The position numbers were made by a program, and so were the translations under genes. Positions 7,355 to 15,262 of a stretch of DNA of 31,757 nucleotides are shown one piece after another (the first letter of the stretch is position 1; every line of letters begins with the position of its first letter). The DNA lies in contig JAHHQS010000031.1 in NCBI GenBank assembly GCA_020026285.1, positions 1 to 31,757 of the forward strand, given 5' to 3'. The notes under the pieces are model-generated. The model made no database searches. It was not told the origin of the DNA and saw only the letters and a program-made list of their open reading frames with translations. Origin of the DNA: Parabacteroides sp. Its GTDB lineage: Bacteria; Bacteroidota; Bacteroidia; Bacteroidales; Tannerellaceae.

Positions 7355-9109
7355 ATGTTTAAACTATTGAAAATATTCAGCCTCATTATTCTGGCATTCG
7401 TTCCAATTGAATTAATGGCAACTGATATAAAAGCGAATACCGAGTCCCGATTGGTTAAATTATCGCCAGCCGAACAGCGTAAGTTTGACTACTTTTATTA
7501 TGAGGCAACAAACTTGAAGAATGCTGGGAAACTAGATGCTGCATTCGATCTTTTTTCCTATTGTTATGAACTGGATAGTACATCTGCTCCGCTGTTGTAT
7601 GAACTAGCCATGTTTAATCTTCGGATGAATCAGACAGAAAAGGGCGTTGGTTTTATGAAGAATGCCGTTAAATACGGTTCTAACAACTTCGTTTATCGTT
7701 TTGCCTTGGCTGGCTTGTATCGAAATATGGGAATGTATGGTGAGGCTTCTGATGCTTATAAAGGTTTGGTTGAGCAATGGCCGGATAAAGTGGATTTGAA
7801 TTATTATCTGGCTGAGTCCTTGACTCAACAGGGGGAGTTAGGTAAGGCTATCGATGCTTATAATGCCCTTGAGGAATCTATGGGGATGATGGAAATGATT
7901 TCAATTCAGAAATATAAACTATATCAGCAGTTGGAGCAACCGGAGAAGGCTTTTAATGAAGTAGAACGTCTGGCAGATAAATATCCGATGAATGCCCGTT
8001 ATCCTTTATTGATAGGTGATTTGTATCTGGAAAATAATAATCCAGAGAAGGCATTGGCTCATTTTAAGAAAGCTCATGAATTGGATCCTTCTGATTCTCG
8101 TTATACTGTTTCCATGGCCAATTATTACGAAAAAATAGGCGATAAGGAAAAGGCGGAGAATGAGATTCGTAATGCATTAGTCGATCATAAATTAGATGTT
8201 GATGCTAAAATTGGAATTCTGACTCGATATGTACAGGGATTGAAGCAGACCAAGGAGGAAATAGAAGGTGTTCTTCCTTTATTCCAGACTTTGATTGATC
8301 AGCATCCTGAAGATGTCGACTTGAAAATGATGTATGCTGGTTTGTTGGAAGCTTTGAAAAAAACAGAAGAAGCCAGGTTTCAGTATCAATTGGTAACAGA
8401 AATGGAACCAACTAATGAAACAGCCTGGCAGCAGTTGTTAAATCAGTCATTAAAGAAAGAAGATATTCCTGAAGTGATAAAGATCTGTAAGAAATGTAAT
8501 GAACTTTTCCCGGATGCACCTGAATATTATTTCTATCTGGGTATCGGATATTATATGGAAAAGGACCTCGACAAAGCAATGGAAACTTATCAGAAAGGTT
8601 TATCCGTAATACCTCAGGAGAATATGGTTATCAAATCAAATTTCTATGGACAGATAGGAGATTTGTATTATGAAATGGATAAAATGGATGAGGCATTCAA
8701 ATCATACGATCTGGCATTGAAGTATAATGAGAATAATGTGGCTGTTTTGAATAATTACAGCTATTTTCTTACTTTAATGAAAAAAGATTTGAAAAAGGCG
8801 GAACGTATGGCTGCTCAATGTGTGAAACTGGAACCCGATAATGCAACGTATCTGGACACGTATGCCTGGATATTCTTTATGCAGGGGAATTATTCGTTAG
8901 CAAAAATTTATATGGAAAATGCGCTTTCAAAAGATAAAACGAATAGTTTTGAGTTAATAGACCATTACGGAGACATCTTGTATATGTCTGGCGAGAAAGA
9001 AAAAGCGATGGAACAGTGGAAAAAGGCAAAGGAAATGGGAAAGGATACTGATATCCTGAATCAGAAGATTGCCAAAGGTATTTATATTGAAGATCCGAAT
9101 GTAAAATGA
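7355..9109 (+). CDS. Exported TPR-repeat protein
   Basis: A 584-residue protein with an N-terminal signal sequence (about 1-22, hydrophobic core LLKIFSLIILAFVPIEL). The rest is helical tetratricopeptide repeats, visible for example at about residues 47-72 and 215-246, and in the stretches beginning PEYYFYLGIGYY and FYGQIGDLYYEM. I count about ten or more repeats. No catalytic domain is seen, so it is expected to be a periplasmic or outer-membrane-facing scaffold. Its stop overlaps the start of the DUF4292 lipoprotein by 4 nt (ATGA), and an EnvC-like protein follows, so the three probably act together at the envelope. The specific partner is unknown. Confidence 0.85.
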   Translation: MFKLLKIFSLIILAFVPIELMATDIKANTESRLVKLSPAEQRKFDYFYYEATNLKNAGKLDAAFDLFSYCYELDSTSAPLLYELAMFNLRMNQTEKGVGFMKNAVKYGSNNFVYRFALAGLYRNMGMYGEASDAYKGLVEQWPDKVDLNYYLAESLTQQGELGKAIDAYNALEESMGMMEMISIQKYKLYQQLEQPEKAFNEVERLADKYPMNARYPLLIGDLYLENNNPEKALAHFKKAHELDPSDSRYTVSMANYYEKIGDKEKAENEIRNALVDHKLDVDAKIGILTRYVQGLKQTKEEIEGVLPLFQTLIDQHPEDVDLKMMYAGLLEALKKTEEARFQYQLVTEMEPTNETAWQQLLNQSLKKEDIPEVIKICKKCNELFPDAPEYYFYLGIGYYMEKDLDKAMETYQKGLSVIPQENMVIKSNFYGQIGDLYYEMDKMDEAFKSYDLALKYNENNVAVLNNYSYFLTLMKKDLKKAERMAAQCVKLEPDNATYLDTYAWIFFMQGNYSLAKIYMENALSKDKTNSFELIDHYGDILYMSGEKEKAMEQWKKAKEMGKDTDILNQKIAKGIYIEDPNVK

Positions 9110-9948
9110 GAAAAATAACAAAATATTTATTCCCTTGTTTGATTTTGGCCGCAGTCTGTTTATTGAATGGTTGTAAATCAACAAAAATAGGTGGCGATTC
9201 AACATCAAAAGTGAATACTAAGGCCTTGAAAGAATTTGTTTCTTCCATGCAACAACAAGAGTTGAAGTTCAAGACTCTTTCAGCTCGGTTAAATGCTGAT
9301 CTGGATATGGGAGATAAACAACTGAGTTCTCGTGTGGAAATGAAACTGGTGAGAGACAGTGCTCTTCAGTTGTCTATACAACCATTTCTGGGAATTGAGG
9401 TTTTCCGGATAGAATTGACTCCGGATAGTGTCAAAGTGATGGATCGAATGAACAAACGTTATGTGATTGAAGGTTATTCTGCCATGAAGAATCAGATGAA
9501 GATTGATTTTAATTTCTATAATCTTCAGGCTTTGTTTATCAACCATCTGTTTTTGCCTGGAGAACAGGAAGTTGATGGTATTCATTATGACCAGTTCCAT
9601 CTGGAACGTGAAGGAGTTTTAACTCGTTTGCATACACGTGATCGGATGAAGATGCGTTATTGTTTTGAGGCTGATAGCGAGGAAAAGTTATTATCTACAA
9701 CAATAACTGAAGCTACAGGTCGATATTCATTATCCTGGAAATATGATGAATTTGAATTTATGCAGGAGAACCAGTTATTTCCTCATCTGATGCGTGTCTC
9801 TTTTTGTGAAGAAGGAATTCGTAAAGGAGGTATGGCATTTAGTTATTCTCGTATACAGTTGAATAAGAAAATAAAGATGGATTTTAATATCTCATCGAAA
9901 TATAAACGCATCACTTTAAGTGATATCATGAAGATGATGCATAAGTAA
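9106..9948 (+). CDS. DUF4292 family lipoprotein
   Basis: A 280-residue lipoprotein: signal peptide with lipobox LNGC, modified at Cys23, then a beta-rich domain that I recognise as the Bacteroidetes family DUF4292. The alternating pattern of strands (LSARLNADLDM, SSRVEMKLVRDSALQLS, FRIELTPDSVKVMDRMNKRYVIEGYS) is reminiscent of LolA/LolB/RseB-type folds, which suggests lipid or lipoprotein binding, but this is inference. The start codon overlaps the TPR gene by 4 nt, indicating translational coupling, and the EnvC-like gene starts 12 nt later. No enzymatic residues can be named. Confidence 0.85.
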   Translation: MRKITKYLFPCLILAAVCLLNGCKSTKIGGDSTSKVNTKALKEFVSSMQQQELKFKTLSARLNADLDMGDKQLSSRVEMKLVRDSALQLSIQPFLGIEVFRIELTPDSVKVMDRMNKRYVIEGYSAMKNQMKIDFNFYNLQALFINHLFLPGEQEVDGIHYDQFHLEREGVLTRLHTRDRMKMRYCFEADSEEKLLSTTITEATGRYSLSWKYDEFEFMQENQLFPHLMRVSFCEEGIRKGGMAFSYSRIQLNKKIKMDFNISSKYKRITLSDIMKMMHK

Positions 9949-9960
9949 TAGTAATACATT

Positions 9961-11223
9961 ATGAAGTATGGTTGGCTGATAGGTTTGTTGTTCTGGTCTT
10001 GGTCGTTGTGTGCCCAACATTCGGCACATATACGTTCTTTAGAACGTCAGCGTAAAGAAGCCCTTGAGGAAATCCGTAAAACGGGTGAACTTCTCGACAA
10101 GACTCAGAAAACACATAGAGATTTTACACGTCGTCTGAATTTGATTTCTCAGCAGATTCTTGCCCGAAAGAAAGTAATCAGTCTGATGAATCAGGAAATA
10201 CAGGCTATTGATCTTCAGATCAAGGAAAAAGGTCGAAAGATCGTTCAGCTTGAAAAAGAACTGGAACAGAAAAAGTCTAGTTATGCCCAAGTGATGTGTA
10301 AGATACATCGCCGTCATGCTTCAACCGATAAATTACTTTTTATTCTGTCTGCTGAAAGTTTTGGCCAGTCTATGCGTCGAATTCGATATTTACATGAGTT
10401 TGCTCAGTGGCAAAGACGGCAAGGCGACGAAATAATTAAACGTGAATCTGAAATCAGTCTTCAGCAGATTAATTTAAAGAAGAATCGTGAAGAAAAAGCC
10501 TCTCTATTAGCATCTCGAGAAAAAGAACAAAAAAATCTGGTTCAGGAAGAGAATGACAGAAAGGTTGAGATTTCTAAATTGAATCAGCAGAAATCATCTC
10601 TCCAGGCTCAGTTGAGGAAGAAACGTCAGCAGGCGGATCAGTTACAACGCTTGATTCAAAAAGAGATTGCCGCAGAAATTGCTCGTGCAGAAAAGGCTAG
10701 TAAAGCAAAACCTGGAACAGCCGGTGCCGGCAAAAAGGTGGAAAAACGTAAGGCTGAAGTAAAAGGTGGTTATGCTATGACTGAGAAAGAATTGGTCCTA
10801 TCCAAGAATTTCTCTTCAAATCGTGGCCGTCTGCCATTCCCTGTAACAGGCACATCTCATCAGATAGTTGGACATTTTGGAGAACATCAGCATGCCGATT
10901 TAAAATATGTTCGATTAAACAACAATGGAATTGACATTATGGCTTCAACCGGAGCTGATGCACGTGCGGTTTTCAATGGTGTTGTAACAAGTGTCTTTAC
11001 AATATCTGGATATAACAAATCGATTATTATTCGTCACGGGAATTATTTGACAGTTTATAGTAATTTGAGTGATGTTTATGTTCAGAAAGGTCAAAAGGTC
11101 AGCACGCGTCAGGCTATCGGTAAAATTTATATGGATACTGAAGATAATAATGCCACAGTTCTTCATTTCCAGTTATGGAAAGAGAAGGCAAAACAGAATC
11201 CGGAACCTTGGCTGGCTCAATAA
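9961..11223 (+). CDS. EnvC-like murein hydrolase activator (coiled coil + degenerate M23/LytM domain)
   Basis: A 420-residue exported protein: signal peptide (about 1-19, ending CAQ), long charged coiled coil (about 22-245, interrupted near 125-150), a low-complexity linker, and a C-terminal LytM/peptidase M23 domain (about 290-418). The zinc site is broken. The HxxxD motif reads NNGID (Asn321 in place of His, Asp325 kept), the usual YxHL reads YSNL (Asn368), and of the HxH pair only His402 remains (VLHF). E. coli EnvC is degenerate in the same way and activates amidases for septal peptidoglycan splitting. By analogy this protein is an amidase activator rather than an endopeptidase. It is cotranscribed with the TPR and DUF4292 genes. 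No amidase gene lies in the window. Confidence 0.85.
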   Translation: MKYGWLIGLLFWSWSLCAQHSAHIRSLERQRKEALEEIRKTGELLDKTQKTHRDFTRRLNLISQQILARKKVISLMNQEIQAIDLQIKEKGRKIVQLEKELEQKKSSYAQVMCKIHRRHASTDKLLFILSAESFGQSMRRIRYLHEFAQWQRRQGDEIIKRESEISLQQINLKKNREEKASLLASREKEQKNLVQEENDRKVEISKLNQQKSSLQAQLRKKRQQADQLQRLIQKEIAAEIARAEKASKAKPGTAGAGKKVEKRKAEVKGGYAMTEKELVLSKNFSSNRGRLPFPVTGTSHQIVGHFGEHQHADLKYVRLNNNGIDIMASTGADARAVFNGVVTSVFTISGYNKSIIIRHGNYLTVYSNLSDVYVQKGQKVSTRQAIGKIYMDTEDNNATVLHFQLWKEKAKQNPEPWLAQ

Positions 11224-11254
11224 TATAATTAATTATAATGATTAGGAATAAGGG

Positions 11255-12538
11255 ATGAATCAGAATATAAAAATAGCTATAATAGGATTAGGTTATGTAG
11301 GCTTACCCTTGGCGCGTTTGTTCTCAACAAAATATAAAACGATTGGATTTGATAAAAATCCTCAACGTGTGGCGTCCTTAATGAAAGGACACGATGATAC
11401 GTTGGAAGTAAGTGATGAGTTGTTACAGGATGCCATTCAAAATCATGAGTTTATCTGTTCTTCAGATATTGAAGATATACGCGATTGCAATTTTTATATC
11501 GTAGCTGTACCTACACCGGTTGACAATGATAATCGACCAGATCTGGATTTGCTTTTAAAAGCCAGTGCTACTGTTGGAGAGGTTATTTCAAAAGGAGATA
11601 TTGTTGTTTATGAATCTACCGTTTATCCTGGAGTTACAGAAGAAGAGTGTATTCCCGAAGTAGAACGAGTATCCGGATTGAAGTTTAATCAGGATTTTTT
11701 TGCCGGTTATTCGCCGGAACGAATCAATCCGGGAGATAAATTACATACTGTCGAGAAGATCAAGAAAGTAACATCTGGTTCTACTCCTGAGATAGCGAAG
11801 CGGGTAGATGCCATTTATAATTCTGTTCTGCAAAATGGCACTCATTTAGCTCCTTCCATAAAAGTAGCCGAGGCATCCAAAATCATTGAAAATACTCAGC
11901 GTGATGTGAACATTGCTTTTATGAATGAGTTGGCGAAGATATTCAATGCTATGGGTATCGATACGAATGATGTGATTGATGCAGCTTCAACCAAATGGAA
12001 TTTCATTCAAATGAAGCCGGGATTAGTTGGTGGACACTGTATCAGTGTTGATCCGTATTATCTGATTCAGAAAGCACAGGTTTATGGTGTATTGCCTCGT
12101 ATTATGTCTACTGCTCGCCGTTTGAATGATGGTATGGGAGCTTATGTCGCTAATCAGACCATAAAGTGCATGAATAAAAAAGGTGTACTTGTGAAAGATT
12201 CAAAAATATTGATTCTTGGATTTACCTTTAAGGAGAATTGTCCGGATATTCGAAATACTAAAGTAATCGATATTTATCATACTCTGGAAGAATATACTAG
12301 TCAGATAACTCTTTATGATCCCTGGGCTAATCCTGAAGAAGTGAATCGGATGTATCAAGTGTCAATTGAGTCTGATCAAAAAAAACTATCAGAAGATTAT
12401 GATGCTGTAATTTTGGCTGTTGCTCACGAAGAGTTTATGAATCGGAATATCAGAGATTATTTGAAAGATTCTTCAATGGGAGTTGTATATGATGTAAAAG
12501 GAATTGTTGATCCTAAGTTGATTGATGGCCGATTATAA
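11255..12538 (+). CDS. Nucleotide-sugar dehydrogenase (UDP-GalNAc/GlcNAc 6-dehydrogenase type, TviB/WbpO-like)
   Basis: Enzymes of this family oxidise C6 of a UDP- or GDP-sugar to the uronic acid in two NAD-dependent steps. Seen in 427 residues: the Rossmann motif GLGYVG (11-16), YESTVYPGVTEE (119-130), and the catalytic cysteine Cys262 in GGHCISVDPYYL, followed by the C-terminal NAD/UDP-sugar domain (GFTFKENCPDIRNTK). The overall sequence most resembles the TviB/WbpO group that makes UDP-N-acetylgalactosaminuronate. UDP-glucose or GDP-mannose as substrate is less likely but not excluded. It lies 31 nt after the EnvC-like gene and 15 nt before manC, so it supplies a precursor for a capsule or other surface polysaccharide whose assembly genes are elsewhere. 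Confidence 0.88.
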   Translation: MNQNIKIAIIGLGYVGLPLARLFSTKYKTIGFDKNPQRVASLMKGHDDTLEVSDELLQDAIQNHEFICSSDIEDIRDCNFYIVAVPTPVDNDNRPDLDLLLKASATVGEVISKGDIVVYESTVYPGVTEEECIPEVERVSGLKFNQDFFAGYSPERINPGDKLHTVEKIKKVTSGSTPEIAKRVDAIYNSVLQNGTHLAPSIKVAEASKIIENTQRDVNIAFMNELAKIFNAMGIDTNDVIDAASTKWNFIQMKPGLVGGHCISVDPYYLIQKAQVYGVLPRIMSTARRLNDGMGAYVANQTIKCMNKKGVLVKDSKILILGFTFKENCPDIRNTKVIDIYHTLEEYTSQITLYDPWANPEEVNRMYQVSIESDQKKLSEDYDAVILAVAHEEFMNRNIRDYLKDSSMGVVYDVKGIVDPKLIDGRL

Positions 12539-12553
12539 ATAGAATATATAAAT

Positions 12554-13642
12554 ATGATGAAAAATAGAGATATATGTAAGGATGCTTATTGTATAATTAT
12601 GGCAGGGGGAATCGGCTCTCGGTTCTGGCCATTAAGCCGTGAGGAAAAACCGAAACAGTTCGTAGATGCATTGGGTGTTGGTCGTACATTTATTCAGCTG
12701 ACCTATGATCGTTTTGCTTCTTTTATTCCGAAAGAGAATTTTCTGGTCATGACAGGAGAAGTTTATAAGGATCTTGTATTGGAACAGTTGCCGGAACTCA
12801 AACCTGAACAGATATTGACGGAACCTTGTCGAAGAAACACTGCTCCCTGCATCGCATACGCTATGTATAAGCTTTATCAGAATAATCCGGAAGCTTTAGC
12901 TATTGTTACTCCATCTGATCATTATATTTATAATGTAAATCGTTTTACTGAAGTGATGCACGAAGGACTGGATTTCGTTGCTTCGCAGCCAGCCTTGTTG
13001 ACTGTTGGAATTACTCCGACTTATCCGGCTGTAGGTTATGGTTATATTCAGACAAGACGTTTGGGCTATTCAACGATTACTCCAGTGATTCGTTTCAAAG
13101 AAAAACCAAATCTGCCTACTGCTTCCCAATATCTTGCAGAAGGAAATTATTATTGGAATTCTGGAATGTTTATCTGGTCAGTTAAAAGTATTGTAAGTGC
13201 TTTTGAACAATATTTACCCGAAATAGCATCATTGTTCTCTTCGCTGGGAGATGCTTATGGAACTCCTTTGGAACAGGAAAAAGTAAACCAGGCTTTTCTT
13301 TTATCCCCGGCGATCTCTATAGACTATGGTATTATGGAAAAGGCTTCTCAGGTTTTTGTCCGTTGTGTAGCTGATTTAGGTTGGAGTGATGTTGGCTCAT
13401 GGGGTGCTCTCTATTCTTTATTGGAAAAAGATGAGGAAAATAACGCATCATCTGGTACACGTCCACAATTGTTTGATTCTGGACAGAATCTGATCAAGGA
13501 AACGAATCCGAACAAAAAGGTGATTGTAGACGGTCTTTCCGGCTATATGATAGCTGATACCGAAGACATCCTGATGATTTGTCCATTGAATGATGAAAAT
13601 CATATCAAGGAGGTTATTCAGAAGGCTAATGGTGTAAAATAA
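12554..13642 (+). CDS. manC: Mannose-1-phosphate guanylyltransferase (GDP-mannose pyrophosphorylase)
   Basis: Makes GDP-mannose from mannose-1-phosphate and GTP. The signature MAGGIGSRFWPLSREEKPKQF (16-36) is the nucleotidyltransferase loop of the ManC/CpsB type, and PSDHYI and a VRCVADLGWSDVGSWGALY stretch also fit. At 362 residues it is the single-domain form: it lacks the C-terminal cupin phosphomannose isomerase domain of the about 480-residue E. coli ManC, so a separate isomerase is needed. Two tandem ATG codons are available at 12554 and 12557. It follows the nucleotide-sugar dehydrogenase by 15 nt. GDP-mannose would feed surface polysaccharide, GDP-fucose or protein O-glycan synthesis (inference). 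Confidence 0.93.
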   Translation: MMKNRDICKDAYCIIMAGGIGSRFWPLSREEKPKQFVDALGVGRTFIQLTYDRFASFIPKENFLVMTGEVYKDLVLEQLPELKPEQILTEPCRRNTAPCIAYAMYKLYQNNPEALAIVTPSDHYIYNVNRFTEVMHEGLDFVASQPALLTVGITPTYPAVGYGYIQTRRLGYSTITPVIRFKEKPNLPTASQYLAEGNYYWNSGMFIWSVKSIVSAFEQYLPEIASLFSSLGDAYGTPLEQEKVNQAFLLSPAISIDYGIMEKASQVFVRCVADLGWSDVGSWGALYSLLEKDEENNASSGTRPQLFDSGQNLIKETNPNKKVIVDGLSGYMIADTEDILMICPLNDENHIKEVIQKANGVK

Positions 13643-13652
13643 GCTAGGAATA

Positions 13653-13698
13653 ACCTAAAATGAGTATCAAAAGCATATCAAAATCATACTTTCTAGGT
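13653..13698 (+). promoter_or_regulatory. Direct repeat and imperfect hairpin upstream of flavodoxin
   Basis: TATCAAAA occurs at 13665-13672 and again at 13676-13683, one helical turn (11 bp) apart. They lie in the loop of an imperfect hairpin (ACCTA 13653-13657 with TAGGT 13694-13698, and AGTAT 13663-13667 with ATACT 13686-13690). A weak -7-like TTACTTTG lies at 13723-13730. It may be an operator or the end of the manC transcript. It does not look like a Fur box. Confidence 0.3.
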
Positions 13699-13753
13699 AT
13701 TTTATATTACAATTTAAAGCCTTTACTTTGTAAATGTAAAAATCATACTAGAG

Positions 13754-14260
13754 ATGAAAAAGATAGGTATATTTTATGGTACAACTACTGGTACTACAGA
13801 AACTATAGCAAATGCTGTTGCTGAAAAGTTGAATGTTGATTCAGAGAATGTTTTTGATGTAAGTGAATTGACTGCAGATCTTGTAGCTGAATATGACGTA
13901 TTACTTCTTGGAACTTCAACTTGGGGTGAAGGAGAACTTCAGGATGACTGGTTCGACGGAGTCAATGTGTTGAAAGAATCAGACTTGTCTGGTAAGATTG
14001 TTGCTCTTTTCGGTTGCGGTGATAGTGAAGGACATCCTGATACATTCTGTGATGCAATTGGTGTTTTGTATGGTGAATTGAAAGATTCCGGTTGTACATT
14101 TATCGGTTCTGTACCTGCTGGTGAATATAACTATTCTACTTCCGTTTCTGTTGTTGATGATAAGTTCGTTGGTCTTGCTATCGATGAAATGAGCGAAAGT
14201 GATAAGACCGAAGATCGAATCAATGCTTGGACTGAGAAATTACAGACTGCATTAGCTTGA
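13754..14260 (+). CDS. fldA: Flavodoxin, long-chain type
   Basis: An FMN-binding electron carrier that replaces ferredoxin, often under iron limitation. At 168 residues, seen features are the phosphate-binding loop TTTGTTE (10-16), the STWGEGELQDDW loop (55-66) with Trp57 positioned to stack on FMN, and the GCGDSEGHPDTFCDA loop (87-101) with a conserved GD. The length and the insertion in the last strand mark it as the long-chain class. Acidic overall and cytoplasmic. It is followed directly by a DUF2023 gene, probably in the same transcript, which suggests that DUF2023 serves or regulates the flavodoxin. Confidence 0.95.
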   Translation: MKKIGIFYGTTTGTTETIANAVAEKLNVDSENVFDVSELTADLVAEYDVLLLGTSTWGEGELQDDWFDGVNVLKESDLSGKIVALFGCGDSEGHPDTFCDAIGVLYGELKDSGCTFIGSVPAGEYNYSTSVSVVDDKFVGLAIDEMSESDKTEDRINAWTEKLQTALA

Positions 14261-14292
14261 TTTCTGTAACCCTAAATAAATACTCGATAGCC

Positions 14293-14685
14293 ATGATTGA
14301 AGATAGTCAGATCAATCCATTAGAAGTAAAGGTCTTTCTTAATCACATTTATGAATTTAAGAAAGGTGTACGTCAGATGGTCTTGTATACAACGAATTGT
14401 AAATATGAATCTTTTGCTATACGTCGTTTGAGAGATCAGCATATCAAATTTGTCATTCAACGAGTTGATGAAGAGCGTATTAATATTTTCTTCGGAAAAG
14501 AGGAATGTATAAAAGCGATACGCATGATTGTTACTCGTCCTTTGAATATGTTGACGGCTGAAGAGGATTTTATATTAGGAGCCATGTTAGGTTACGATAT
14601 TTGTGCCCAGTGTGAAAGGTATTGTAGTCGGAAGGCTCGCTCTGTCAAGAAATCATATCATAAAACTTTAGCAGCGGCTGTCTGA
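14293..14685 (+). CDS. DUF2023 family protein, flavodoxin-linked
   Basis: A 130-residue cytoplasmic protein with no signal peptide or membrane segment. The conserved block begins EVKVFLNHIYEFKKGVRQMVLYT, which I recognise as DUF2023. Near the C-terminus a small cysteine cluster CAQCERYC (CxxCx3C) is followed by a basic tail. ATG at 14293 is preferred. A TTG at 14257 would overlap the flavodoxin stop and add 12 residues outside the conserved block. The gap to flavodoxin is 32 nt. The cysteine cluster could bind a metal or an Fe-S centre, or act in redox exchange with flavodoxin, but no biochemical function is known to me. Confidence 0.75.
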   Translation: MIEDSQINPLEVKVFLNHIYEFKKGVRQMVLYTTNCKYESFAIRRLRDQHIKFVIQRVDEERINIFFGKEECIKAIRMIVTRPLNMLTAEEDFILGAMLGYDICAQCERYCSRKARSVKKSYHKTLAAAV

Positions 14686-14842
14686 TTCTTATCGAATCAA
14701 TTGCAAGATTATTACAATCTGTGTGAATTTGACTTTTTAAGATTTATTTTATCATTCATATAATTAATTAGTTTCTAACCTTAACTAGAATGGATTAATT
14801 CAAATATCATCAGCCATATATTTACTGAATTTTCCATAGATC

Positions 14843-14873
14843 AAGAGGATGTATCCCAATAATACATCCTCTT
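14843..14873 (+). terminator. Terminator, 12-bp perfect stem
   Basis: AAGAGGATGTAT (14843-14854) pairs perfectly with ATACATCCTCTT (14862-14873), 7-nt loop, followed by TTATTTG. It probably ends the flavodoxin-DUF2023 transcript, leaving a 3' UTR of about 160 nt in which I see only two small hairpins (14683-14699 overlapping the stop codon, and AGATT/AATCT just after). Confidence 0.75.
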
Positions 14874-15203
14874 TTATTTGATATCATAATATATTTCCAA
14901 CCTGTTATCAATATTTCTATCTACTTATAATCCTATAATAAAAGGAATATTCTCAGAATTTCGATATTTAAAATACGTAAACGAATACATTGAAGTTTTT
15001 CTGTAACAAGGTTATATGGTACCGTTTATAAATTAACGGAAGCTTATCAAGTATTTCTTTCTTATTTGAATAAAAATGTAAATTTCTTTTGTAAAAATTT
15101 GGATATATCAAAAAAAGTTCTCACCTTGCGAATGAACATTAACTGATTTGATTCTCAAATTAAGAATGTGTAAATTTTCATAGTTAAGGTTTTGGTTAAT
15201 TAG
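14874..15203. other. Gene-free AT-rich stretch between two terminators
   Basis: About 330 bp with no ORF of useful length, no exact TAnnTTTG box on the plus strand, and only short palindromes (for example CCGTT/AACGG around 15020-15040). Lying between two terminator hairpins, it could hold a small RNA ending at 15240, but I cannot see a convincing promoter. Confidence 0.3.
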
Positions 15204-15240
15204 AAAGGGAACTACTTGTGAAAGCAGTTCCCTTTTATTT
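15204..15240. terminator. Terminator next to the mrp stop codon, possibly bidirectional
   Basis: AAAGGGAACT (15204-15213) pairs with AGTTCCCTTT (15226-15235), with three more inner pairs after one mismatch and a 4-nt loop. On the plus strand it is followed by TTATTTTTTT, an excellent U-tract. On the minus strand it lies about 30 nt beyond the mrp stop with an A-rich lead and CTAATT after it. It most likely ends mrp leftward as well as any plus-strand readthrough. Confidence 0.7.
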
Positions 15241-15262
15241 TTTTCGAATATATATTCGTCTT

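Noticed and set aside
11224..11237. AT-only palindrome TATAATTAATTATA between the EnvC-like and dehydrogenase genes
   Set aside because: It is made of A and T only and is expected by chance in such DNA.
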